From contig CALEVZ010000023.1 of NCBI GenBank assembly GCA_937924755.1, positions 1 to 40,781 of the forward strand: a DNA stretch of 40,781 nt, given 5' to 3'. Below the pieces are notes generated by a model. It did not search any database. It saw nothing but the letters and a program-made list of their open reading frames with translations, and was not told where the DNA came from. Of this stretch, positions 28,103 to 37,500 are shown one piece after another. This DNA comes from an uncultured bacterium (GTDB taxonomy: Bacteria > Acidobacteriota > Thermoanaerobaculia > Thermoanaerobaculales > Thermoanaerobaculaceae). The translations under genes were made by a program, and so were the position numbers. Within the stretch, counting starts at the first letter, position 1; each line of letters begins with the position of its first letter.

Positions 28103-28555
28103 ATGCTCACTGCCAAGGGATACCCGAACCGCCTGGGGGTAGGGGGGTGGCTGGGAGGTGGGCGCTGGGGGATGGAGCGTTACCTCTACACCCTGCACCG
28201 CCTCACCGGGCTGGGGCTGATCTTCTATTTCCTGCTGCACATCCTGGTCACCTCCGCCCGCGCCTTCGGCGAGGCAGCGTGGGTGGCCTCCATGGGGAGG
28301 GTCACCGGGCCGCTCTTCACCGTGGGTGAGTACCTGGTGTTCTTGGCCTTCGCCTTTCACGCCGCCAACGGTCTGCGCCTGGCGTTCATCGAGCTCGGTT
28401 GGGGGGTGGGCAAGCCCTTCGAGCCGGTCTACCCCTACAAGACCTCGGTGGACTTCCAACGTCCACTGGCGATCGTGGCGCTGCTGCTGGCCGCCCTGCT
28501 GGCAGCGGCGGGTACCCTGGACTTCTTCGTTCTGCACAAGGGGGTGACGCCATGA
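28103..28555 (+). CDS. sdhC: Succinate dehydrogenase membrane anchor, cytochrome b subunit
   Basis: The 150-residue product has three hydrophobic segments. The first follows HRLTGLG, a typical SdhC motif, and ends with a His (FLLHILV) suited to bind heme b. The second has AFAFHAANGLR. It anchors SdhAB in the membrane and carries electrons to quinone. ATG 28103 lies behind AGGGGGGAG. It overlaps sdhD by four bases (ATGA). Confidence 0.85.
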   Translation: MLTAKGYPNRLGVGGWLGGGRWGMERYLYTLHRLTGLGLIFYFLLHILVTSARAFGEAAWVASMGRVTGPLFTVGEYLVFLAFAFHAANGLRLAFIELGWGVGKPFEPVYPYKTSVDFQRPLAIVALLLAALLAAAGTLDFFVLHKGVTP

Positions 28556-28935
28556 TCCGCGACGCCAAGCTGTGGACCTGGCACGTGCTCGCTGGCCTGG
28601 TCATTTTCGTCTTTCTAGGGCTGCACATGCTCATCATGCACCTGGACGACGTGGTCAACATCGCCTCCTTAAACCCGGCCGGCGGCCATCCCATCGATTG
28701 GGCCAACGTGGTGGCGCGGGGCAAGATGATCTTCTTCCCCGTCACCTACACGGTACTGCTGGGGGCGGCGCTCTTCCACGGCCTTTACGGGCTGAAGAAC
28801 ATCCTCTTCGAGCTCAACCTCGGTGATGGGGTCAAGCGCGCGACGACCGTGGTTCTGGCGCTTTTGGGCCTGGGACTGTTCGTCTACGGCACCTGGGCGG
28901 CGTTCGCCAGCCTGGCGCTGGCACGGTCATTGTAA
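28552..28935 (+). CDS. sdhD: Succinate dehydrogenase second membrane anchor
   Basis: The 127-residue product has three membrane segments, beginning LWTWHVLAGLVIFVFLGLHMLIMH. The His residues in the first helix and in AALFHGLYGLKNI are plausible heme or quinone-site ligands. It resembles the short SdhD-like partner found with the SdhC type upstream. The start overlaps the sdhC stop, and sdhB follows after 12 bases. Confidence 0.82.
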   Translation: MIRDAKLWTWHVLAGLVIFVFLGLHMLIMHLDDVVNIASLNPAGGHPIDWANVVARGKMIFFPVTYTVLLGAALFHGLYGLKNILFELNLGDGVKRATTVVLALLGLGLFVYGTWAAFASLALARSL

Positions 28936-28947
28936 AGGGGGGTGGCG

Positions 28948-29778
28948 ATGGACTTTGCCAACGTCAAAGAGGTCACCTACCGCGTCCGCCGCTTTGATCC
29001 TGACAAAGATAGGGCACCCCACTGGGAGGAGTACCGCATCCCCTACGCCCCCGGCATGACGGTCCTGGACGGCCTGTGGCTGGTCAAGGAGCTCCACGCT
29101 CCGACCCTGGCGTGGCGCTCGTCGTGCCGCATGGGGGTGTGCGGCTCCTGCGGCATGCTCATCAACGGCTCGCCCCGCCTGGGTTGCAACACTCAGATTT
29201 GCGAGTTGGAAACCACCACCGTAGCCGTGGGTCCACTGCCCAACTTCAATATTATTAAGGATCTAGTGCCAGACCTCATGCCCATGCTGGAAACTCACCG
29301 GCAGCTTCTCCCTTTCATCGTGCGCGACGACCACGAGGAGATGGAGAAGCCCTCCGGCGAGTTCTGGCAGTCGCCGGAGGAACTGGAGCACTACTTGCAG
29401 TTTTCCTACTGCATCAAGTGCGGGTGCTGTATGGCCGCCTGCCCCACCTGCGCCACCGACCCGGTGTACTCCGGACCCATGCCCCTGGCCCAGGCGCACC
29501 GCTACAACTCCGACTCCCGGGACAACGGTTTCACCCACCGGCGCCAGGTGCTGGAGGGGGAGCGCGGCCCCTGGCGCTGCCACTTCGCCGGGGAGTGCTC
29601 CCGGGTGTGCCCCAAAGGAGTCGATCCGGCCAAGGCCATTCAGCTCATGAAGCGGGAGCTGGTGGCCGACTACTTCAAGTTGCGTGAGCAACGTTGTCCC
29701 GCCAGGCTGGCGGAGACCCCGAAGGGAGTGGCGCGGCGCGAGGGCATTCCAGAAGCCCCCGCTCCGACCGTGCGGTAA
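28948..29778 (+). CDS. sdhB: Succinate dehydrogenase iron-sulfur subunit
   Basis: The 276-residue product transfers electrons from FAD to the membrane anchor. The N-terminal ferredoxin domain binds [2Fe-2S] via CRMGVCGSC and a further Cys in RLGC. The C-terminal domain has CIKCGCCMAACPTC for [4Fe-4S] and CSRVCPKGVDP for [3Fe-4S]. All cluster ligands appear present. ATG 28948 follows AAAGGGGGG by six bases; GTG 28942 would lie within that site. It is fourth in the operon rather than next to sdhA. Confidence 0.94.
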   Translation: MDFANVKEVTYRVRRFDPDKDRAPHWEEYRIPYAPGMTVLDGLWLVKELHAPTLAWRSSCRMGVCGSCGMLINGSPRLGCNTQICELETTTVAVGPLPNFNIIKDLVPDLMPMLETHRQLLPFIVRDDHEEMEKPSGEFWQSPEELEHYLQFSYCIKCGCCMAACPTCATDPVYSGPMPLAQAHRYNSDSRDNGFTHRRQVLEGERGPWRCHFAGECSRVCPKGVDPAKAIQLMKRELVADYFKLREQRCPARLAETPKGVARREGIPEAPAPTVR

Positions 29779-29821
29779 AACAAGCGACCGAAGATCGACA
29801 GGCGAAGGAAGGAGGGGTGAA

Positions 29822-30832
29822 ATGCTGAAGAAAATCGGATTGATCGGCGGCGGCTACATCGGTGGAGTCCTGGCGCAGGAAATCGCCCAGCGCGCCCTGG
29901 CGCGGGAGATCGGCATGGCCGACCCGGCCCCCATGCCCAACCCCGCAGACCCGCCGGAGCGGCAGGAGGTGGTGAAAAAGCAGTCGGTGGCCATCGGCAA
30001 GTGCCTGGACATCGCCGAAGGGCTTCCGACCATCGCCAGGGACATCAAGCTGGTGGGGTCGAAGGACTACTCGGCGCTGGCGGGGGCGGAACTGGTGATC
30101 AACACCGCCGGGGTGCCCCGCAAAGCGCGGCCCGACGGCACCTTCCCCAGCCGCGAGGAACTTTTGGCCATCAACCTCAAGGTGACCATCGAGGTGGCCA
30201 AGGGCATCCAGCAGTACTGTCCCGACGCCATGATCATCTCGGTGGCCAACCCCCTGGATGCCATCGTCTACACCCTGGACAAGCGGCTGGCGCCGCCCAA
30301 GAACAAGCTCATGGGGATGGCGGGGGTGCTGGATTCCGGGCGTTACCGCTACTTCGTCGCCGAGGCGGCGGGGGTGTCGGTGGAGAACGTCAACGCCATC
30401 GTGCTGGGCGGCCACGGCGACGACATGGTGCCGGTGCGCAGCTCCTGCCAGATTGCCGGTATCCCGGTGACCAAGTTCCTGGATGCCGACACCCTGGCCA
30501 AGATCGAGTCGCGCACCCGCAAGGCCGGCGGCGAGGTGGTGGGCCTTTTGGGGTTCGGCTCGGCGTTCGTGTCACCGGCGTGGGCGGCGCTCGAGATGGC
30601 CGAGGCGATCATCTTCAACAAGCGCAAGATCCTCGCCGTGTGCGCCAAGCTCGAAGGGGAGTACGGGGTGCACGGCCTTTTCGTCGGCGTTCCCGCCATC
30701 CTGGGTGCCGGCGGCGTGGAGAAGATCATCGAGCTGGACCTCACCGACGAGGAGCGCGAGGCCCTGGCCAAGTCGGTGGCCGGCGTCAAGAAGACCTGCG
30801 ACGAGGCCGAACAGATGCTGGCCTCGTTCTAA
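29822..30832 (+). CDS. mdh: Malate dehydrogenase, LDH-like family, with loop insertions
   Basis: The 336-residue product oxidises malate to oxaloacetate with NAD. It has the Rossmann motif IGGGYIGG (8-15), a ribose-binding Asp34, GVPRKA with the substrate-loop Arg, NPLDA, GVLDSGRYR (catalytic Asp and substrate Arg), and GGHGDDMVP with the catalytic His. Compared with typical bacterial Mdh there is an insertion of about 16 residues after Asp34 (Pro/Glu-rich, PMPNPADPPERQ) and about five extra residues in the mobile loop after PRK. ATG 29822 has AAGGAAGGAGGGG upstream. It closes the TCA operon. Confidence 0.9.
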   Translation: MLKKIGLIGGGYIGGVLAQEIAQRALAREIGMADPAPMPNPADPPERQEVVKKQSVAIGKCLDIAEGLPTIARDIKLVGSKDYSALAGAELVINTAGVPRKARPDGTFPSREELLAINLKVTIEVAKGIQQYCPDAMIISVANPLDAIVYTLDKRLAPPKNKLMGMAGVLDSGRYRYFVAEAAGVSVENVNAIVLGGHGDDMVPVRSSCQIAGIPVTKFLDADTLAKIESRTRKAGGEVVGLLGFGSAFVSPAWAALEMAEAIIFNKRKILAVCAKLEGEYGVHGLFVGVPAILGAGGVEKIIELDLTDEEREALAKSVAGVKKTCDEAEQMLASF

Positions 30833-30855
30833 CGATACTCGCAGCGTCCCCTGCG

Positions 30856-30877
30856 GGGGCGGAGGCGACTCCGCCCC
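30856..30877 (+). terminator. Hairpin after mdh
   Basis: GGGGCGGAG and CTCCGCCCC form a perfect 9-bp stem around a GCGA tetraloop, 24 bases after the mdh stop, followed by GCGTGTTT. Likely rho-independent-like terminator of the sdh-mdh operon, though the T-tract is short. Confidence 0.5.
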
Positions 30878-31002
30878 GCGTGTTTCCCCAAGGGTGATCG
30901 CCGGGCCAAACCGCATCTGTTGGGGGGAATGGTTTACCAACTGGCGGGGTGATTCGACACGTTTTCGTTGCCTTTTCGTGCCTGCTGCGGCACCATTGTC
31001 CC

Positions 31003-31752
31003 ATGCGGGCGCACGTCATCGGCATGGGAGAGGTCGGGCGCAGGCTGGCCGGGGCCCTGGACCGGTCCGGCGTGGAGGTGAAGCCGGTGACCCGTGGGGA
31101 GGGGTGGGACACCCTGGCCGCAGGGGATGGCCCGGTGCTGGTATGCGTGCGGGAGGAAACACTGCCGGAGCTGTTGCCGCGCCTTTCCGGGATCCACCGA
31201 CACCGCCTGGTGTTCGTGCAAAACGGCTGGGTCCGACCGCTGCTGGCGGCGCTGCCGGAGAGCTCCCGGGGGCTTATCTGGTTTACCTCCAAGGGCGAGT
31301 TCTTCCAGGTCCTGCGCCCCTCCCCCTTTACCGGCCCGCTGGCACAGTCCCTTGCCCGGTGCCTGAGCCAGGGCGGTATCCCCTGCGTTGCCCTGGCCGC
31401 TTCTGATTTCGCCGCCGCCGATGTGGAAAAGATGGGGTTCAACTGCGTGGTCGGCCTGCCCCTGGCGGTGCGGGGGTTGAACCTGCGCGAGTACCTCGAA
31501 AGTTGGCGAGAGGAGGCCAGGGCGGTGTTCCAGGAGGCGGTGACGGTCCTGGCCCGGGCGGTGGGGATCGAGCCCGATCCTGCCTGGTGGGCGAGCTTCG
31601 AAGCGAGCGCGGCGCCGCTGCACTGGGTGCGGGTGAGCACCGCCAAGGCGCTGGAGTGGCGCAATGGCGCAGTGGTGCGGGAGGCCCGCCGCCTCGGAAT
31701 GAGCGCCCCGATCAACGAGAAGCTGCTGGCAGCCGTAGATTTCACGCTGTGA
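31003..31752 (+). CDS. PanE/ApbA-like reductase
   Basis: The 249-residue product resembles ketopantoate reductase. It has an N-terminal Rossmann motif GMGEVGRRLAG (residues 6-16), a VQNGW segment at the usual NADPH/substrate site, and a C-terminal helical domain with VEKMGFNCVVGLPL, which carries the conserved Lys region. It is shorter than canonical PanE (about 300 residues) and the Rossmann domain is compact, so it may use another 2-oxo acid; substrate uncertain. No ribosome binding site is evident; TTGCCT (30968-30973) and CACCAT (30991-30996) give a weak promoter ending six bases before the ATG. It overlaps the next gene by four bases (GTGA). Confidence 0.65.
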   Translation: MRAHVIGMGEVGRRLAGALDRSGVEVKPVTRGEGWDTLAAGDGPVLVCVREETLPELLPRLSGIHRHRLVFVQNGWVRPLLAALPESSRGLIWFTSKGEFFQVLRPSPFTGPLAQSLARCLSQGGIPCVALAASDFAAADVEKMGFNCVVGLPLAVRGLNLREYLESWREEARAVFQEAVTVLARAVGIEPDPAWWASFEASAAPLHWVRVSTAKALEWRNGAVVREARRLGMSAPINEKLLAAVDFTL

Positions 31753-34031
31753 GGACAGCGACGCGCCGGGTTGCGGTCAGCACCCTGCTTGCTGCCCTCA
31801 CCCTGCTCGCCACCTGGCCGCAGGTGTTGCATCTGGGTGACCGCGTCAAGGACCCCGGCGACCCCCTCTTCAACTCCTGGGTGCTGGCCTGGAACGCCCA
31901 TAAGCTCGCGCGCCTGGAGTTCGCCGATTACTTCGACGCCAACATCTTCTTTCCCCACCGGCGCACGCTGGCCTACTCGGAGCACCTCTTCCCCCAGTCG
32001 CTGCTGGCCGCTCCCCTCATCTGGGCCGTCGGCAACCCTGTCCTGGCCCACAACGTCATCCTGTTGTTGGCCTTCTTCACCTCGGCGCTGGGAATGTACG
32101 CCCTCGCCCGCCGCCTCACCGGCGCCACCTTGCCCAGCCTTCAGGCCGGGGTGATCTTTGCCTTCTGTCCCTTCATGTTCGATCACCTTTCCCACGTCCA
32201 GGTATTGGCGGCCGGCGGGATCCCCCTGTCCTTGCTGTTCCTCGATCGCTTCCTCGAACACCGGCGGAGCTGGGATGCCCTGCTGTTTGCCGCCGTTTTC
32301 ACTGCCCAGATCCTCGCCAACGGTTACTACGCCCTGTTCCTGAGCCTCGCTGTGAGTTTCTTCCTGCTCATCGAGCTGCCCCGCCGCCGCCTGCTGGGCG
32401 ACGGCAGCACCTGGCGCGGGCTGGCGATTGTCGGCCTCGTCGTCGTCGCCGTGGCCGCCCCGTTCTTTCGCCAATACGTTCTCATGCAGCGGGAACTCGC
32501 CCTCCGCCGGGAGGTGATGTCCAAGCCGACGCTGGCGTCCTTCCTCGCCGCCCCACAGGTCAATCGCCTATACGGTACATGGTCCAAACCCCTGCGCACC
32601 CCCGAGGGGCAGCTTTGGGCCGGAGTAATGGCCTTGTTGCTGGCGCTGGTCGGGGCGGTGGCCTGGGCACGCTGCGGCGGTCCGACCGGACGCGCCGAGA
32701 AGGCCCTCACGGCGGCAGCCGCGGTGGCGGCATCGAGCGCCGCCTGGGTGGCGGTGTTGGGCCCCCTGTCGCTGCGCCCCCTCCTGTCGGTGTCCTCGCC
32801 GCTGCGGCCGGCCATGCTGGCCGCCCTCCTGCTGGCGGCCGCGGCGCTGGCCCGCACGTTCCGCCTGCCCCGTGAGGGGGACGGGCGCCTGGGGGTATAC
32901 GTAGCCCTGGGCCTGCTGGCGTTCGCCTTGACCTTCGGCGAGAAAGGGCCATACTGGCTCCTTCTGCGCTTTGTGCCAGGTTTCAACGGCATTCGCGCGG
33001 TCTCCCGGGTGCACGTCCTGACCATGCTGGCCATCGCCCTGCTGGCGGCGTGGGGGACGCGAGCGTTGCTGGCGGGAGCGCGCCAACGGCCCACTCTGAT
33101 CTTCACCGCTCTGCTCGCTGTGGTGGCGTTGGAGTACGCCTCCGTGCCTCTGCCCCTGGTCCCGGTTGCCCTGGACGAGGAGGAACACCGCCTCTACCAC
33201 TGGGTGGCTCGTAGCACCGGACATCGCGACGGCATCCTGGAGCTCCCGCTGCCTCGCGACCGCCACGAATGGTGGCGCATCGAACCGCGGCGCATGCTCG
33301 CCTCCACCACCCACTGGCGACCGCTGGTGAACGGCTTTTCCGGGGTTGCCCCGCCGGCCTACGAGGAGCTGCAGCGCCGCTGGCGCGAGCTGCCCCTGGC
33401 CGACAATCTGGCTGACGCCCGCGCCTTGGGGGTGCGCTACCTGGTGGTTCATCGGCGGCGCGATGGCACGTCGTGGAAGGCGGGTGTCGCCCTCGGCGGG
33501 CAGCTGCAGACCGCCCCGGGCGTGAGGCTCGTGCAGCTGCTCCCCCAGGCGTGGGTGTTCGAGCTGGAGGGCAGCCACCCTGCCTCCTTTCGGCGGGGGA
33601 AGCTTCCCCCGGCCGTGGTGCCGGTGCACCGTATTACGGCCTCGGCGTGTCCCGAGGCCGCTCCCCTGGCAGTGGACGGGAAGCTCGCCACGCGCTGGAG
33701 CACCGGCCACCGCCAACGGCCCGGCGACAGCGTGACCATAGAGTTGGGGAAAGTGCAGGGCGTGACCGGTCTGCGGCTCCACCTGGGGGAGAGCTCTCTC
33801 GATTACCCCCGCGGCTGGCTGGTGGAGGCGGCTCGCGAAGGTCAGTGGATGGTCGTCGCCGCCGATGCCATCGTGGCCCTTCCGATTACCTTCTTCCTCA
33901 GCCCCCGCGACCCCTTCCTCGACATCACCTTCCCCCCCACCTTTGCCGACGCCCTGCGGCTCACCTGTACCGAAGAGGACGCGGTGTACTACTGGTCCAT
34001 CCACGAGGTGGAGGTGCTCGCCGCCCGCTGA
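31749..34031 (+). CDS. GT-C-like membrane protein with C-terminal discoidin-like domain
   Basis: The 760-residue product has about ten or more membrane segments. It begins with the loop KDPGDPLFNSWVLAWNAHKL, which is typical of a group of GT-C-type integral membrane glycosyltransferase-like proteins and supplies the acidic residues expected in the first outer loop. The last ~130 residues resemble an F5/8 type C (discoidin) beta-sandwich: LAVDGKLATRWSTG, VTIELGKVQGVTGLRLHLG, and a closing YWSIHEVEV strand. GTG 31749 overlaps the stop of the PanE-like gene. Sugar substrate and acceptor are not readable. The discoidin-like part may bind glycans outside the cell (inference). Confidence 0.7.
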   Translation: MRTATRRVAVSTLLAALTLLATWPQVLHLGDRVKDPGDPLFNSWVLAWNAHKLARLEFADYFDANIFFPHRRTLAYSEHLFPQSLLAAPLIWAVGNPVLAHNVILLLAFFTSALGMYALARRLTGATLPSLQAGVIFAFCPFMFDHLSHVQVLAAGGIPLSLLFLDRFLEHRRSWDALLFAAVFTAQILANGYYALFLSLAVSFFLLIELPRRRLLGDGSTWRGLAIVGLVVVAVAAPFFRQYVLMQRELALRREVMSKPTLASFLAAPQVNRLYGTWSKPLRTPEGQLWAGVMALLLALVGAVAWARCGGPTGRAEKALTAAAAVAASSAAWVAVLGPLSLRPLLSVSSPLRPAMLAALLLAAAALARTFRLPREGDGRLGVYVALGLLAFALTFGEKGPYWLLLRFVPGFNGIRAVSRVHVLTMLAIALLAAWGTRALLAGARQRPTLIFTALLAVVALEYASVPLPLVPVALDEEEHRLYHWVARSTGHRDGILELPLPRDRHEWWRIEPRRMLASTTHWRPLVNGFSGVAPPAYEELQRRWRELPLADNLADARALGVRYLVVHRRRDGTSWKAGVALGGQLQTAPGVRLVQLLPQAWVFELEGSHPASFRRGKLPPAVVPVHRITASACPEAAPLAVDGKLATRWSTGHRQRPGDSVTIELGKVQGVTGLRLHLGESSLDYPRGWLVEAAREGQWMVVAADAIVALPITFFLSPRDPFLDITFPPTFADALRLTCTEEDAVYYWSIHEVEVLAAR

Positions 34032-34103
34032 CCGGCCCAACCTTGCCCCCCGCGGGGTCCCGGCGACTGCCCCGGTCTCAGTCGGGGTTGCTACCATCGG
34101 GCC

Positions 34104-34578
34104 GTGCCGATTTTCCTCCCCTGGACACTGGGCAGCATCGTCGCGGTGTGGCTGGCGGTGGGGCTGCTGGCGGTGCTGGGGCGCTCCATTCCCCGTCGCG
34201 ACCCCGGGGCCGGGCGTTTCCTCGCACTTTTCGGCCTGGTATTCGCGGCGACGGCCACCGCCTTACCTGGCCAACTCCAGGCGCCTCACTCACCTGGACA
34301 GCCAGCCCCCAGCCTGGACGGCGGTGAGCCTGGTGCGCGGCGGGGATTTCACCGTGGACGAGTTCCGGCCCGCCCTTGACCCCATCCTGGTGTAGTGCAT
34401 CACCACCCTGGCGGGGCGGATCGTCCCCATGTGCCCCCGGCAGCACCCTGGCCCTGGTACCGTTTTTCCTCCCGCTGACGAGAAGGTGGAGGCCGACGAC
34501 CACGTCCATCCGGTGGTGGTGGACGCCGCCGGGCATCCTCCACCCTACGTAAAGCTGGTCTACATCATGAGGGAGTGA
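34104..34578 (+). pseudogene. Frameshifted membrane-protein pseudogene
   Basis: A GTG frame from 34104 codes for a membrane segment (LGSIVAVWLAVGLLAVLG), then loses sense near 34258. There the +1 frame continues coherently: YLANSRRL, then WTAVSLVRGGDFTVDEF, like loops of hypothetical polytopic proteins that follow the first helix. That frame hits TAG at 34393-34395 but reads on sensibly (ITTLAGRIVPM), shifts again into PGSTLALVPFFLP, and a further frame ends with VDAAGHPPPYVKLVYI before TGA 34576-34578. At least two shifts and one stop in under 500 bases suggest decay rather than one sequencing error. A TACCAT box lies six bases before the GTG. Confidence 0.6.
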
Positions 34579-34585
34579 GCCCCGC

Positions 34586-37500
34586 CTACCCCGGGGCGAA
34601 GGCCGCCTCGACGAGCGCCTGCTGCTCCTGCTGGTGGCGGCGGGCGGAGCCGGTGGCCGGGCTGCCCGAGGGCGGCCTCCCCACGTAGCGGACGCGACAA
34701 TCCCCCAGCACCTCTTGCAAGAGCGGGGCCACGAAGCTCCAGGCGCCCATGTTGCGGGGCTCCTCCTGGACCCACCGCACGTCGTCGGGCGGGCCATAAC
34801 GCCCGACGATGGCCGCCAGTTCCCGGGCCGGGAACGGATTGAGCTGTTCCAGCCTGACCACCGCCGTTTCGGCGCCCAGCTCGGCCCGGCGAGCCAGAAG
34901 GTCGTAGGCCACCTTGCCGGTGCACAGCAGGAGCCGACGCACTGGCGTCGGCGGCGCCGGATCGTCCAAGACCAGGCGGAATTCGGCGTCGGTGAACTCG
35001 ACGGCGGCACTGCGCGCCTCGCGGGCGCGCAACAGGCTCTTGGGCGTCATCACCACCAGCGGCACGGCCGGCTCCAGGTACGCCTGCCGGCGCAGCAGGT
35101 GGAAGTGCTGGGCGGCGGTGGTGGGCACGGCCACCCGCAGGTTGTCGCCGGCGCACAGCTGCAGGAAGCGCTCCAGGCGCGCCGAGGAGTGCTCCGGTCC
35201 CTGTCCCTCCTGGCCGTGGGGCAGGAGCAGCACCAGGCGGGAGCGCTGCCCCCACTTCTCTTCCGCCGCCGCCAGGAACTGATCGATGACGATCTGGGCG
35301 CCGTTGGCGAAGTCGCCGAACTGCGCCTCCCACAGCACCAGGGCCTCGGGGCGGCTGACCGAGTAGCCGTACTCGAACCCGCACACGGCGTACTCGGACA
35401 GCAGCGAGTCGTAGATCAAAAAGGGCGCCTGGGAGGGCGAGAGGTGGCGCAGCGGCGTGTAGCTGGCGCCGGTCTTGAAATCCACCAGCACGGCGTGTCG
35501 CTGGCTAAAGGTGCCCCGCCGAGAGTCCTGGCCCGACAGCCGCACCGGAACCCCTTCCAGCAGCAGCGAGCCGAAGGCCAGCAGCTCCCCGGTGCCCCAA
35601 TCCACCGCGTCCTCGGCGAGCATGCGGGCGCGGCCGGCAAAGGCACGGGCCAGCTTGGGGTGCATGGTGAAACCAGCGGGAACCGCCGTCATACCCGCCA
35701 GCACCTCCTCCAGCGTGAAGCGATCCACCGCCGGCACCGGCCTCTCGGTCTCCACCGCCTCCGCCACCGGCGGCGCGACGGTGGCGCCGCCCAGATCCCG
35801 CGTCTCCGCGAATGCCTCCTCCAGCCGCGCCTTGTAGTCAGCCAGCGCCCTCTCCGCCTCCTCCAAAGTCAGGTCACCGCGGTTGATCAGTCTCTCGGTG
35901 TAGAGCTTGCGCACCGAGCGCTTGGCGGCGATACGCTCGTACATCAGGGGCTGGGTGTAGGCCGGCTCATCGGCCTCGTTGTGGCCGTGCACCCGGTAGC
36001 AGATGAGGTCCACGACCACATCCTTGCCGAAGGTGTGGCGGAACTCGAAGGCCAGATCCATCACCCGCAGACACGCCTCCGGATCGTCGCCGTTGACGTG
36101 GAAAATGGGCGCCTGCACCATCTTGGCCACATCGGTGGCGTACACCGAGGAGCGCGCGTCGACGGGGGCGGTGGTGAAGCCGATGCCGTTGTTGATGACG
36201 ATGTGCACCGTGCCGCCGGTGCGGTACCCGGCCAGAGCACTCATGTTGAGGGTCTCGGCCACCACCCCCTGCCCGGCGAAGGCGGCATCGCCGTGCAGCA
36301 GAACCGGCAGTACCCGCCGACGTTCGCCGTCGCCCAGACTGTCCTGGATGGCCCGCGCCATGCCCTCCACCACCGGGTTGACCGCCTCCAGGTGGGAGGG
36401 GTTGGAAGCCAGCGTCACCTTCACCCGGCCTCCGGCGGGGGAGGTAAACGTGCCCTTGGCGCCCAGGTGGTACTTCACATCGCCGGTGCCCTCACGGCTC
36501 TCCGGGTCCAGCTCCCCTTCGAACGCCCTGAATATCGTCTTGTAGCTCATGCCCACGATGTTGGAGAGGACGTTGAGGCGGCCGCGGTGGGCCATGCCCA
36601 TGACCACTTCTTCCACGCCGACGTCGGCGGCGCGGGACAGCAGCCGATCCAGCATGGGGATCACCGATTCCCCGCCCTCGAGACTGAAGCGCTTGTGGCC
36701 CAGATAGTTGGTGTGGAGGAACCGCTCGAAGGCCTCGGCGGCGTTGAGCTTGAACAGCAGGCGCCGCTTCTCCTCGGCGGTCAGCCACGCCTCCTTGTCG
36801 ACGCCCTCCACCCGTTCCTGGATCCACACCTTCTGGTCGGGTTCCTGGATGTGCATGTACTCGATGCCCACGGTGTCGCAGTAGGCGTCCTGGAGGATGC
36901 GCAGGATCTCCCGCAGGGTGGCCCGCTGCCGGCCAGCCAGGCCGCCGGTGAAGAACTCCCGGTCCAGATCCCAGATGGACAACCCGTAGCGCGCCAGTTC
37001 CAGCTCCGAGTGGCGGGGCATCTCGCTGCCCAGAGGATTGAGGTGGGCCAGCAGGTGGCCCCGCACCCGGTACATGTTGATCAGGTGCAGCACCGGCGCC
37101 TGCTTGGCCACCAGCGCATCGGCGCCGGCGGCGAGGGCGGGGTTGACGTCGCGCGCCAGCCGGAAGGGCAGGTGGGGGGCGTCCAGGGCGGCGAACATCT
37201 CCTCGTAGAAATCCTCCTCACCTGCCAGTAACCCGGCGAGGACGCCGAGGAACGTGCCGCTTTCCGCCCCCTGAATGACGCGGTGATCGTAGGTGCAGGT
37301 CAGGGCCATGACCTTGCTGATCCCCATCCGGGCCACCACCTCCGGATCGGCCAGCTGGTACTCGGGCGGATACGCGATCGAGCCGGCGGCGAGGATGAAG
37401 CTCTGCTCGGGCATGAGACGGGGCACCGACTGGGAGGTTCCCAGCATCCCCGGGTTGGTGAGACTCACGGTCGTGCCGGCGAAGTCCTCGGGGGAAACCT

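Noticed and set aside
34634-37231. 865-codon open frame on the + strand
   Set aside because: It is the antisense shadow of kgd, whose motifs are complete on the other strand.
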